Of a stretch of 64,000 bases of DNA, positions 21,661 through 32,921 are shown piece after piece. Source of the DNA: Blepharisma japonicum (lineage: Eukaryota > Ciliophora > Heterotrichea > Heterotrichida > Blepharismidae); assembly GCA_949751835.1 (NCBI GenBank), contig CATKHK010000032.1, forward strand, positions 62,001 through 126,000, given 5' to 3'. The notes below the pieces were generated by a model. It ran no database searches. It was not told the DNA's origin and saw only the letters and a list, made by a program, of their open reading frames with translations. A program made the translations under genes and the position numbers. Numbering within the stretch: the stretch's first letter is position 1; each line of letters starts with the position of its first letter.

Positions 21661-23040
21661 ATGACCTCTTCATATAGCCACCTAGACGACTATATCATAA
21701 TCAGGACCTTAGGACGTGGGATCACAGCCAAAGTCAAGCTTGTCCAGAACTCGAAAACTCAATTGCTATATGCAGCCAAAATTATCAAAACTCATACTGA
21801 AGCTTCATCAAGCCGACTGAGAGAAGCTCTTCTCAATGAAGTAAACAGTCTTTCACGAATCCAGCACCCTAATGTCGTTACTATTGTAAGTGCTTCCACA
21901 TCTGGAGTATATGTGAAAAAGAATGAAGGAGGAATTTATGAGTGCATGTATATAGTGGAAGAATTGTGCATCAATGGAGAGCTATTTGATATAATTAATA
22001 AGACTGGAGCTTTCAATGAAAATGTGGCCAGGTTTTATTTTCATCAGCTTATAGCAGGCTTAGAATGTTGCCATAATTCAGGGATAACGCATAGAGATTT
22101 AAAAGCAGAAAATATTTTATTTGATCCGAATTTTAATTTAAAAATTTCAGATTTCGGCTTTTCAGCGTCAATACTTGGCCGAGATGGGTTTTTAAAAACA
22201 AAAGGAAAAAACGAGCTTTATATGGCTCCTGAAATACTAACATCTCAGCCTTACCAAGGCTCTGCGGTAGACATTTTCGCTGCTGGTGTAATATTATTTA
22301 TAATGGCTTCCAAAGATCCTCCTTTTCAAAGAGCTGTCACAAGTGACCCTCACTATAAACATTTAATAAGAAAAGAGCAAAGATTCTGGCAGCTCCACAA
22401 AAAGCATCAATATTCAGACGAGCTTAAATCATTATTAGAAGGAATGTTAGCTTATAATCCTACAGAAAGATTTACTTTACTAGAAATAAAAAGCCACCCA
22501 TGGTTTTTAGGAGCTTGTGCAGACACTCAAGACATTTCACAAGAACTAAGCGAAAGGCGAAGGCATAGTCTTGAAGTGGCTGAAAGAGCCCGAGACCTAA
22601 GGCTGAAATCTGGAAGTGGCTCAGGAATTGTATTCAATGGCAGCCGGTTTTATAGAGGCGACTTAAGCGAAAGTGAAGGCCTTTCTTTGTCCTTTACAAT
22701 TCCTCCAGATGCTTTAGATGTAATAGCAATCCCAGAAAATTTTAATGCAGTAGAAAAATATTCACAAATTTTGACAGGACTGTTGCCGAATGAAGTAATG
22801 CTGATAATTTCTCATACATTAGCAATTTATGAGCCAGAATGTGTGACAGCACAGGATTCTTATGATGTGAAGGTCACCATTATTACAGAAACGGACTCTT
22901 TGCTATTCAAAATAACATTGCATGAGTGTCCGAATGACTTGTATTTGGTTAATTTTAAGCAGGAGGAAGGAAACCAGTTTGACTTTATGTCGATTATTAG
23001 CACGATAGTTGAAAATGTAGAGGCAGCAAATGAAAACTAA
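21661..23040 (+). CDS. CAMK-like serine/threonine kinase
   Basis: A 459-residue kinase. Domain at residues about 10-285: G-loop GRGITAKVKL, lysine YAAKIIK, HRDLKAENILF, DFGFS, MAPEIL, and a closing PWF motif (IKSHPWFLG). This pattern is CAMK/SNF1-type. The C-terminal 100 residues (DVKVTIITETDSLLFKITLH, then DLYLVNFKQEEGNQFDF) resemble a KA1-like domain that binds lipids or self-inhibits in MARK/SNF1 kinases; that assignment is tentative. The activation segment has GKNE before LYMAPE instead of a usual GS/T-P-xY. No TGA codon and no intron. Confidence 0.9.
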   Translation: MTSSYSHLDDYIIIRTLGRGITAKVKLVQNSKTQLLYAAKIIKTHTEASSSRLREALLNEVNSLSRIQHPNVVTIVSASTSGVYVKKNEGGIYECMYIVEELCINGELFDIINKTGAFNENVARFYFHQLIAGLECCHNSGITHRDLKAENILFDPNFNLKISDFGFSASILGRDGFLKTKGKNELYMAPEILTSQPYQGSAVDIFAAGVILFIMASKDPPFQRAVTSDPHYKHLIRKEQRFWQLHKKHQYSDELKSLLEGMLAYNPTERFTLLEIKSHPWFLGACADTQDISQELSERRRHSLEVAERARDLRLKSGSGSGIVFNGSRFYRGDLSESEGLSLSFTIPPDALDVIAIPENFNAVEKYSQILTGLLPNEVMLIISHTLAIYEPECVTAQDSYDVKVTIITETDSLLFKITLHECPNDLYLVNFKQEEGNQFDFMSIISTIVENVEAANEN

Positions 23041-23215
23041 TAATTCTATATTATTTATAATTATTTGCAAAAATTGTGGAAAATTTAAGATTAAACGCAC
23101 ATCATTTTCTTATTCCCTCCAAAAATTTTTATAAAAGCAGCTTAAGACTACCTCCATATTAAATCCAATTAAAATGAAAAATTATAAAAACTTGTCTAAC
23201 CCCCCTTATTAATAA

Positions 23216-24775
<1,560 letters not shown>

Positions 24776-25040
24776 TTAAATTTATCAAAAATAATCGTTT
24801 TTTATAGAAATTAATCATAATTCTGTTGTATAGGAATAATAAGAATTTTAACAATCATATTATAATTTCATATCTTAAATTTATTTAATTATAATAAAAT
24901 TGTTGCAAGGCCTAATTAATAATTTTTTCATATTAAAATAATGGCTACATAATTCAATCTGCATTCTTTAAAGAATAAATTTTAAGATCTTAAAAAACAG
25001 CCGTTTTTCAATTACCATTCGATTACACTAATTAAATAGC

Positions 25041-26885
25041 TTAAATGCTAAGATTTCCTTTAATCTCTGCAACAAGCTTACAAAGTTCATGATACTTTTC
25101 TCTGTTACTTTCACATGCAGGTGACAATGATGCTAAGCTTTCTTCAACGCATTTAATAAGCATGTCGTCTTTTTCTTTTCCTAATAAATCCAATGAGCTT
25201 AATAAAACTACTCCGTTTTTAAGTGACTCTTGCATTTTTTGAAATTCCGGCTCAGAAAAATTCTTCTGTCTCAGCTCATCAGTATGTTCCCCCACAAGTG
25301 CATAAGCTGCCACTTTCAGCTGTTCTGCCTTACAATCAGCATCAGGACGATGAGGCAGCGTCACAGGCTGAAATGGCATTGTATGGATTGCTACTGGAGG
25401 TGTTGACCTCAGTCTAAAAATTTCCAATACTTTTGATATACTTGTATTTATTGCCTGTATGCTTACACACTACATAATCCTTACAATCCACGCATATTGC
25501 TGCTGAAAATCAGAATCTGGCTTCCAATCTGGCGTTTCCCTCTTCCTATTAACACATTCATAATTATATTGCTTTAATAACTCAATGAGTGCTTCTTTTC
25601 TTTCTAATAATTTCAATAAAAACGCCATTGCATAGATATTGACCCCTGCTTTAAATCTTTCAGTGAATAAATGAGGCGACAAGACTTCACGCTCTTGTAA
25701 AGGTCTACATATAAATGAAGCTTGAGGGGTGTCATGAGAAAACAACCTGTCTCGGTTTTCTTCACCTGTAAAAAGAGGGACTAGCTGAATGTCAGAAACT
25801 AAGCTGACGCCAAGTTCTGGCTTATCAAATTGTATATGATATCGGCTGGAATCTAAAGTTAAAATGCTGCCACTTCTTAAGTCGCCAGTGCTTGGGTGAA
25901 TTGCGAGGACTTTTTGGCCGACCATAAGTCTGGAGCTTACATTTCCAGGGTTGAGCTTTATATAGACTAGCATATCATGATAACTTGTAGGGAGGACTTT
26001 GCCTTGCTGGAGGACTTTTATTGCTTCTCTGTATTTTTGCAATTTTTGACGCTCTTGGGAGATGAAATTTGGGGAAAATCTTCTTGGTTTGCCTAGGGCT
26101 GACTTGATTATTCTGCTTTCGTACATGTTCATGGTTTCCCCTAAATTCAAAGTTTTTGCAGCTTCATCAAATTCATTATGAGAAAAAAATCCTCTATCAA
26201 CATATGAATAAAACCACTCAAACTTGCATCAGTTCAAAAACTTAGGCGAAATATCATAGAAATTTCCTGTTTGCTGCGCGTAATCATTTAAATATATACT
26301 TGGAGAATAAACAAACTCTGGAAAGCTCCTTCGTGAGTAGTTTGTATCCTTAAACCTTACATTGTGAGAAAAACTTGAGTCAACTGGCATTGAAAGGATT
26401 TCACCTCCTTCAGGTTTTTTATTAGGAGTTTTCCTTACACTTGTAGGTGTTTTCTCGTATGCTTTGAGCTTTTTACGTCTTATATCTTCTTCATCATATC
26501 TAGGTGACACTGGAGACTCTTTGGCGGGGGTATAACATATAAGCCTAAAATCTTCGTCAAAAGCATTTTGCTGTTTGGAGTCTTCAATTTGTTTGCGCTC
26601 CTCATAGCAATTGTAAGTGTCTTCTATGATTGCTGCGAAATCGTTAGGATTTGCAGACGATAAATTGAGGTATGTTTTATTTTTCATATACAGAGCTTCA
26701 ATCATATCAGAAGTTCTGTGGATGCTGACTGATGGAAGGTTGTCTGTTGACTGAGCCTGAACTTGTTCAGCAAAGTGTTTGGAAAGGCTTTTAAAGTCGG
26801 TTCCGTATTTAGATAGACCAGAGAAGAAGATTTGAAGTTCCTTTTTTGACCACCGGGGTCCCATTCGTTCTTCAATAGACACCAT
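25041..26885 (-). CDS. LIN9/ALY (Always early) homologue, MuvB complex subunit
   Basis: A 609-residue chromatin-associated protein. It opens with a SANT/Myb-like helix block (GPRWSKKELQIFFSGLSKYG), as in plant ALY proteins. The DIRP domain follows near residue 220-325: CKFEWFYSYVDRGFF ... IIKSALGKPRRFSPNFISQ... then LQKYREAIKVLQQGK, matching LIN9 (xEWFYS, MGKPRR, LQQ). LIN9 is a core of MuvB/DREAM, which regulates cell-cycle genes. A Tudor-like segment comes next (VGQKVLAIHPSTGDLRSGSI). A 15-nt phase-0 intron at 25470-25484 joins the last exon. One in-frame TGA is Trp. The ATG at 26885 is the first in frame after an upstream TAG. Confidence 0.88.
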
Positions 26886-27171
26886 ATGTAATTTTAGCAA
26901 ATATGTGTCTTTAGCCTAACCAATGACATTTTGACATTTTTTAAGATTTTTGGGGTTAGGAAAAATTAGAAATTTTCTAGCGAATTTTAAATGACTTTTC
27001 AGCTTAAATTTTGGAAATAAAGAAAAAATTAGAATCAATTTTATAATTTTTTCTAAAATTATGTTTTTTGTCTTAAATTTAAACGTTTGCAATATATAAT
27101 CATAAATATCGTATAAATCTTAAATTAAGCTAACTCTTTCAATTTTCTGATATTTTAAATATATATCCTAA

Positions 27172-27858
27172 ATGGAAAATAAGTAATAGAAAGCCAGACA
27201 ATTCTTAACAGCCGAAGAAGAGCTTAAAGCTAATCAAATGATAAGCCTTCTTGAACTTCATGACGAATCAGAAGAATTCCTTGAGCCTGTAGATTGAAAA
27301 TTTCTCAATCTTCCTGATTATCCTATTGTCATCAAGAACCCAATGGATCTAGGTACAATTAAAACTAAACTGAATAGAAAATTTTACCGAAATTTATCTG
27401 AATTTATTACAGATATACAGCTAATCTGAAGTAATTGCAAATTTTATAACGAACCAAGCACAGTAAAAAATAAATAGGAAATTCATCAACAGGCCGAATT
27501 TATGGAAAAACAAATGAGAAGGTATTGCATAAAATTAAGGATCCCAATGCCAAAAGGAAAGCTGCAAAGGTTAAAAGATAAAGAAGCAGCTGTAATTGAA
27601 GGTTCTGACGCTGTAACATTTGAAGAAAAATGAGAAATGATAGGAAAAATCAAAAAATTAGGTCAGTTTTCTTTAGAACAAGTTGTGCACTTAATATCTA
27701 TTAATGCACCGCAGGCAGTAGAAAATGAAGAAAAGGAGAAAGTAAGGGTAAAACTTGACGATCTTGATAGATCTACATTTACAAAACTGCAAGAAATTAT
27801 TAACGAAAGTACATCACTTGAAGGATTGCCAAGAAAAAGGCTCAAAAAGCTTAATTAA
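27172..27858 (+). CDS. Small bromodomain-ET (BET-like) protein
   Basis: A 218-residue protein. One bromodomain at residues about 14-115 (LEPVDWKFLNLPDYPIVIKN, PMDLGTIKTKLN, SNCKFYNEPST including the acetyl-lysine-contact Asn) is followed by an NET/ET domain at about 140-210 (EEKWEMIGKIKKLGQFSLEQ, then VKLDDLDRSTFTKLQEII). This is the BET family plan with a single bromodomain, as in protist and plant GTE proteins; it reads acetylated histones. The WPF shelf is replaced by a VDWKF-type segment. Two 15-nt introns: 27183-27197, only eleven bases after the A of the start codon, and 27473-27487. Three in-frame TGA codons are Trp. Confidence 0.88.
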
Positions 27859-27902
27859 AATTTTTGAAAATTAAATTTTTAAGCTAATTTTTAAAAAACA
27901 AT

Positions 27903-30182
27903 TTAAAATACTTCTTGTAGCTCCACATCATGCTTTTTAACATCCCTATTCATAAGCTTAAGTATTGCTTTTGTCCCTATAAGTAACATTTGCTTTTTCA
28001 TTTTCTGAGTAGTTATCATGGCGATCGAATTTTTCCCAAGATTTCTTTCCCCAAAAACAGCTCCTTCTCTAAAATTGTTTGTGCTTTTTTCTATTACAGC
28101 TGGATCTTTTATCGATTCTTTATTTTGAATATGTTCTACCCCTTGAATTAATTTTGCTTCTTTTGAGGCAATGCTATCATCAATTCTGCCTGAAATCTTA
28201 TAAATTTTTTTTTCTTCTTCATCTTCTATGTTTTTTACCTCAGATTCAGAAACTTTATTTACTTCTTGGACATTTATATTCAAGCTTTTAGAAGACAATT
28301 GATGAAGAACTTCAGGATTCATTGCAATAAATTTCCCTTCTGGCTTGATTATTTTTGAGTCAGAATTTTGAGGCTTTAGCTTAGGGGATTTAAGCGGATC
28401 TTGTCTGGAACTAGCAACTTCAGACTCTTTTACATTATCATCTGATAATGATTTTTTCCTTCTGGGGACTGGGACATTATCAGCTGGCTTAGCAAATTTC
28501 AATTTGGAGTTAGGAGACTTTTGTTTGATTTCTATGTACATTTGGTTTACTTTATCAAAAATTTCTATCCTTGCTGATAAGTAGACAGGATCATTTCTCA
28601 TTCTACTATTAAGTTCATCTTCAGAGAATTTAGGAAATTCCTTATCCAGTGATGCTTCAATTTTTGCTCTTGTTTCAGTTAAATACTGGTAATCATAGTA
28701 AAAAAAAGTTGTAATAGGAGATGAATACTTTTCATGAAAAGCTAAATGAGTTTGCCTTTGCATTAGTGGCCGTACACGCTCGCTAACAGAAATACACTTT
28801 TTTCGTCTTTCAGGGTCTATTTCTTTTTTTATTAATTTTTCTTGTGGAAAATCAATTTGAGTTTCTACGTTTTCTTTTTCCATCCCAACTTCTTTTGATA
28901 TTATCTCTCGACGTTGTGGTTTCTGAATAACAACTTCTTCAATTGATTTGTCCACTTTAATCGATGGCTCCTCAGTTTTTTCTTCTTCTGAAGCAGAATC
29001 ATCTTCAAGATCTTCTGCATTAGATTTGATTTTAATAGAAACCTGCTGAATTTCTTCTTTTTCGCTTCCTGTGTCGTCTTCAAGATCCCTCGCATTTGAA
29101 GTAGAAATTTTGACTTCTTCAACCGGCAGCTTTTTGTCTGGCATTTTTATAGTAATCGGCTGAATCTCTGCAGGAATTTCTACTTTTTGTTCTTCAATAG
29201 CATCTTCCTGTGTGATTTTTTCTAATTCTTCTTTTTTTTTGCTAATCACTTCTTTATTTTGTTTCATTTCATTGATTTTTCGTTCATTTTCTTCAATTTT
29301 CTTTTTTTGTTCTTCAATAAGTAGCTGTTTTTCAATATATTCTCTACTTATCTGCTCTTCTTGTAGTGCAAAAGAATATCTCTGTTGGGTTTCTCTCATC
29401 TGAATTGATCTCTGTGCTTCTTGAATACTATTAATTTCAGAAATTTTTGACTCATATAAATCCTTCATAACTTGTATTCCTTTAAGATTCGTCTCGGACA
29501 AAATTTGTAGCTGCTGGGTCATAAAATTGCTTAAGGTGTCCATTATAGGTACAATATCAATCTGTGTAGGTGGAGTCTGAGGCAAAATTTCGACGCTTTG
29601 AGATTTCCCTGGAATATGTCTTCTCGCTTTATGTTTTTCTAAAAATTCTTGAGAAACGAAGCATTTTGAGCAGTGTTCACATTTCACTGCATTTGCCCGG
29701 GTCATGACTTTATTCATAATAGCTACAGATGATGGCTGCCTTAATAGGTACTCATAAGTCGTAACAGCTCGTTTTTTCTGCTTAAGCTCATTTTTCAATG
29801 CGTTTATTTCTTTTTCATTAGAAGTTAATGATAATTGTAAACTTTGGTTTTGCTCGAAATAAGACTTGTATTGGGATTCTGAGGTGCTGCCTTGCTGGTA
29901 TAACTTGTTTTGGACAAATAAAAGATATTCAATAGCTAGCTGGGAAAGCTTGAAAATTTTGAGGACGTTGGTGTCACCAATTCTTTCTAAATCTTCACGA
30001 TCGATTGTGGAATATGTAAGATTTTCAATAATTGGTTGCAAGTTATCAATGTCTCCAGCTTGAAATGCAGCGTCTAGGTCGAGATATTTTATTTGTTCTC
30101 AGTTGATTTTTCCAAATCTCTGCTTAAATGCGAAGCTGGAGGCGTCTTCGGTTTGAAGTTTTGGAATCAATGGAATAGACAT
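27903..30182 (-). CDS. DZIP1: DZIP1/Iguana-like cilium-base protein
   Basis: A 759-residue protein. The N-terminal DZIP-like domain is clear (FAFKQRFGKINWEQIKYLDL... KIFKLSQLAIEYLLFVQNKL), followed near residue 164 by one C2H2 zinc finger (CEHCSKCFVSQEFLEKHKAR, ending RRH) and long coiled coil and charged repeats (for example EKQLLIEEQKKKIEENERKI). DZIP1 acts at the basal body and ciliary transition zone in animals; the same is likely in a heavily ciliated cell. The start ATG lies 47 codons upstream of the first internal ATG and the frame between contains one TGA read as Trp, inside the conserved NWEQIKYLD segment. Two copies of a LEDD(T/S)(G/A)SE(K/E)E-type acidic repeat are present. No intron. 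Confidence 0.88.
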
Positions 30183-30349
30183 TTTTACTTTTAAAATTGG
30201 CTGTTTATGATATTAAATTGCTAAAAGAATGATTTTTACGTTTACTTATTTATCATTGAAAGCCTAAACTAATCCAGAAATATTAAATAGGAAAGTTTGA
30301 TAAAATAGATTATTTTTAAAACACTGGAAATTAGGATTCTATAATTTTT

Positions 30350-31696
30350 ATGGAAGCACAATTTATTAGGCAAGAAGAGCGTATAGGGTATGATGCTTCT
30401 ATCAATAATGAAGTATCCGGAGCAGCTATGTGTACTGAATGCACAAAAAGACAGTCTATTCAGAGCTGCACCTGTGAGCCTATCAAATATTTGTGCTCTT
30501 TCTGTGCAAGAAATCATTGAAGAATTATGCATGAAATAATTCAAGTGGAGCACAATTTTTTATCTGCTGGGAAATACTTTCCACACCCAATTATTATTGA
30601 TCGTGAATATCAAAGCATACAAAGAATTCTAGAAAATGCTTTAAGTCTCTGTGCAGATACTAAACCTTTGTTTGATTTCATTAAAAGCCAAAATTCTACC
30701 AAATCTAAACGAGGAAAGGTAGTGGCGATATCAAATCAAATAAATGAATTAAATGAAATAATGAGAAAACTAGAAAAATATAATAATATTGCAACAGATA
30801 TTTATTTCAATAGCGTCAAACAAAACTTATACATTCTGAAGGATTTTTGCAGTATAATTAAAGATATTTCTACCCTTCAGTTTCCTATTAATAGCGAACA
30901 AATAAATTTCGCAGAAAATATTATCAGAAAAGCTGAAAATATGATTTTTTCAATAGATATTAAATTGGGAGATTTTAGTAGGATTAGATTCAACACAGAT
31001 TGATTTGACAATTTAGATTTAGAAACCATAATGACGATTCTGAGAACTTTATTAATTATGAAAAATCAATTTAATCATGAATTCTTGACAGTAAAAGTAA
31101 ATGAGTTGATCAATTTACTTAATAATGGAGAGAAAATTGACCAATTTCAGCAGATGATAATTGATGGAATGGTAAAAAAAATTACTAATCAGGACCCTGT
31201 TTTTAACGATAAATTTTTTGGAAAATTACTCAGGCGATCTAAAGGAGATCCTTCAAATATTAGCAAAAGAATGCTTGTTATTTCATTTTTATGACTTAAT
31301 TTTGAGCGCATTCCCTTCGATGAAGAATTTTGCACAAGAATCGGATTTTTTGAAATTTGGGAAACAAATGATCATATCAATGATGTTCATGTTCAGATGC
31401 TTCAAGCCTGGCATTATATGAAGAATGGTAGTTATACAGATGCTGTGAATTTGCTGAATAGATGTATGTATCATCTCTATGAATCTACCAATGAAGATTA
31501 TCCTCTTTTTATTGAATGTATGCAATGATTAGCTGAATGCTATTCACATTATGATAATTATCTTCCATACTCATTGAAATTACTTGAAAAAGTTCTTGAA
31601 ATTAAAATTAAAAATTTGGAATGGTATGATAGAGAATTAGTAAGGCAAATTGTAGAAAATATTAACAATTTGCTGAAAAAATTAAATTTAATATAG
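30350..31696 (+). CDS. Zinc-finger (B-box-like) protein with C-terminal helical repeats
   Basis: A 448-residue protein. Near residues 27-60 a Cys/His cluster (CTECTKRQ, SCTCEPIKYLCSFCARNHWR) looks like a B-box or related zinc module, often found in ciliate protein families. The rest is helical; the C-terminal third resembles TPR units (HYMKNGSYTDAVNLLNRCMY, and YLPYSLKLLEKVLEIKIK). No catalytic motif is seen; a protein-binding role is the best guess. At least four in-frame TGA codons are Trp. It is divergent from the DZIP1-like gene, with 167 bp between starts. Confidence 0.7.
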
Positions 31697-32029
31697 AATT
31701 TATCATTGCTTTTATAGTTGCAGGCTTTTATTTAGATTTAAATTTAAATTTCTTTTAATTCTTTAAGATTATTGAGAGCCGGCATATAATACTTACTTTT
31801 TCTTCAGTTTTTGGCTCTTAAAAAACTATTTTCATAGAGAAATTTCATTTTATTCAGCAATAGAAGGGATAAATTTCAATCTGTGAGAGCTATCAAAAGG
31901 AATTAATAATAAAAGCCAAAATAAATCATTCATCTCAGTAATCTCATATTTTTACCTTCAAGGAAATATTTTTCTTTTGGCTTATTCTAACTATTAGTTT
32001 ACCATATTTACTTAGAATAAAAAGAGTGG
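31697..32029. other. Intergenic region upstream of ribosomal protein gene
   Basis: About 330 bp, AT-rich, presumably terminator of the upstream gene and promoter of the uL1 gene. Nothing else identified. Confidence 0.5.
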
Positions 32030-32677
32030 ATGTCAAAGCTTAATCAAGACCAGCTCAAGAAAGCAATTCACGAAATTAACGTCGATAAAAAGCAACGCAA
32101 GTTCACCGAGACCATCGATTTACAGATTGGGCTTAAAGACTACGATCCTCAAAAGGATAAACGTTTTGCAGGCTCAATTAGACTCCCTCACATCCCAAGA
32201 CCAAAGCTCCAAGCCATTGTCCTCGGTGACCAAGTCCACTGCGATCAAGCTCAGGAACTTGGCCTCCCTTGGATTGATGCTGAAGGACTTAAAAAGTTCA
32301 ACAAGCAGCGCAAGCCAATGAAGAAATTCTTCAAGCCATATGACATCCTCTTAGCCTCAGAATCTATCATCAAACAAATTCCAAAGCTCGTCGGACCAAA
32401 TCTTACAAAAATCAACAAATTCCCAATCGCTGTCAGCCCAGCTGATAACTTGCAAGAAAAGATTAATGAAGCCAAAGGAACCATCAAATTCCAGCTTAAA
32501 AAGGTTTTGTGTTTAGGTGTCGCTGTAGCTCATGCTGGACTATCAGAAGAAGAACAAAGACAAAATATCACATTATCAATCAACTTCTTAGCAAGTCTCC
32601 TAAAGAAGAACTGGAACAACATCAGGACTCTAAACATCAAGACTACTATGGGTAAGCCACAAAGAATTTATGGTTAA
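32030..32677 (+). CDS. RPL10A: 60S ribosomal protein L10A (uL1)
   Basis: A 215-residue large-subunit ribosomal protein, the normal length for eukaryotic uL1, which forms the L1 stalk at the E site. Conserved stretches include RKFTETIDLQIGLKDYDPQK, GSIRLPHIPRPK, YDILLASESIIKQIPKLVGP and TLNIKTTMGKPQRIYG at the end. Codon use differs from neighbours: many GCT/GTC/CTC/AAG codons, as expected for a highly expressed gene, and Trp is TGG only. No intron. Confidence 0.98.
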   Translation: MSKLNQDQLKKAIHEINVDKKQRKFTETIDLQIGLKDYDPQKDKRFAGSIRLPHIPRPKLQAIVLGDQVHCDQAQELGLPWIDAEGLKKFNKQRKPMKKFFKPYDILLASESIIKQIPKLVGPNLTKINKFPIAVSPADNLQEKINEAKGTIKFQLKKVLCLGVAVAHAGLSEEEQRQNITLSINFLASLLKKNWNNIRTLNIKTTMGKPQRIYG

Positions 32678-32921
32678 GCTAAGCGCAGCAGCGCCCTTAA
32701 TTTATACCAATCTTGAATTGGAAGCTGTTTTGCGTTTTCCTCTATATTAATAAAGGCTTCCAAGCCAATAGTCTCTTTTCCTAATTTTTAATATTTTCTA
32801 TATGTTTATATATAGAAATAGTCAATTGTTTATGCAGAGATAGTCTATTAAAGGAGATCTCTTTAAATTTAAACTTATGGTTTGGTTAAACTTCAAATAA
32901 AGATTTCCATCACCTGAATAA

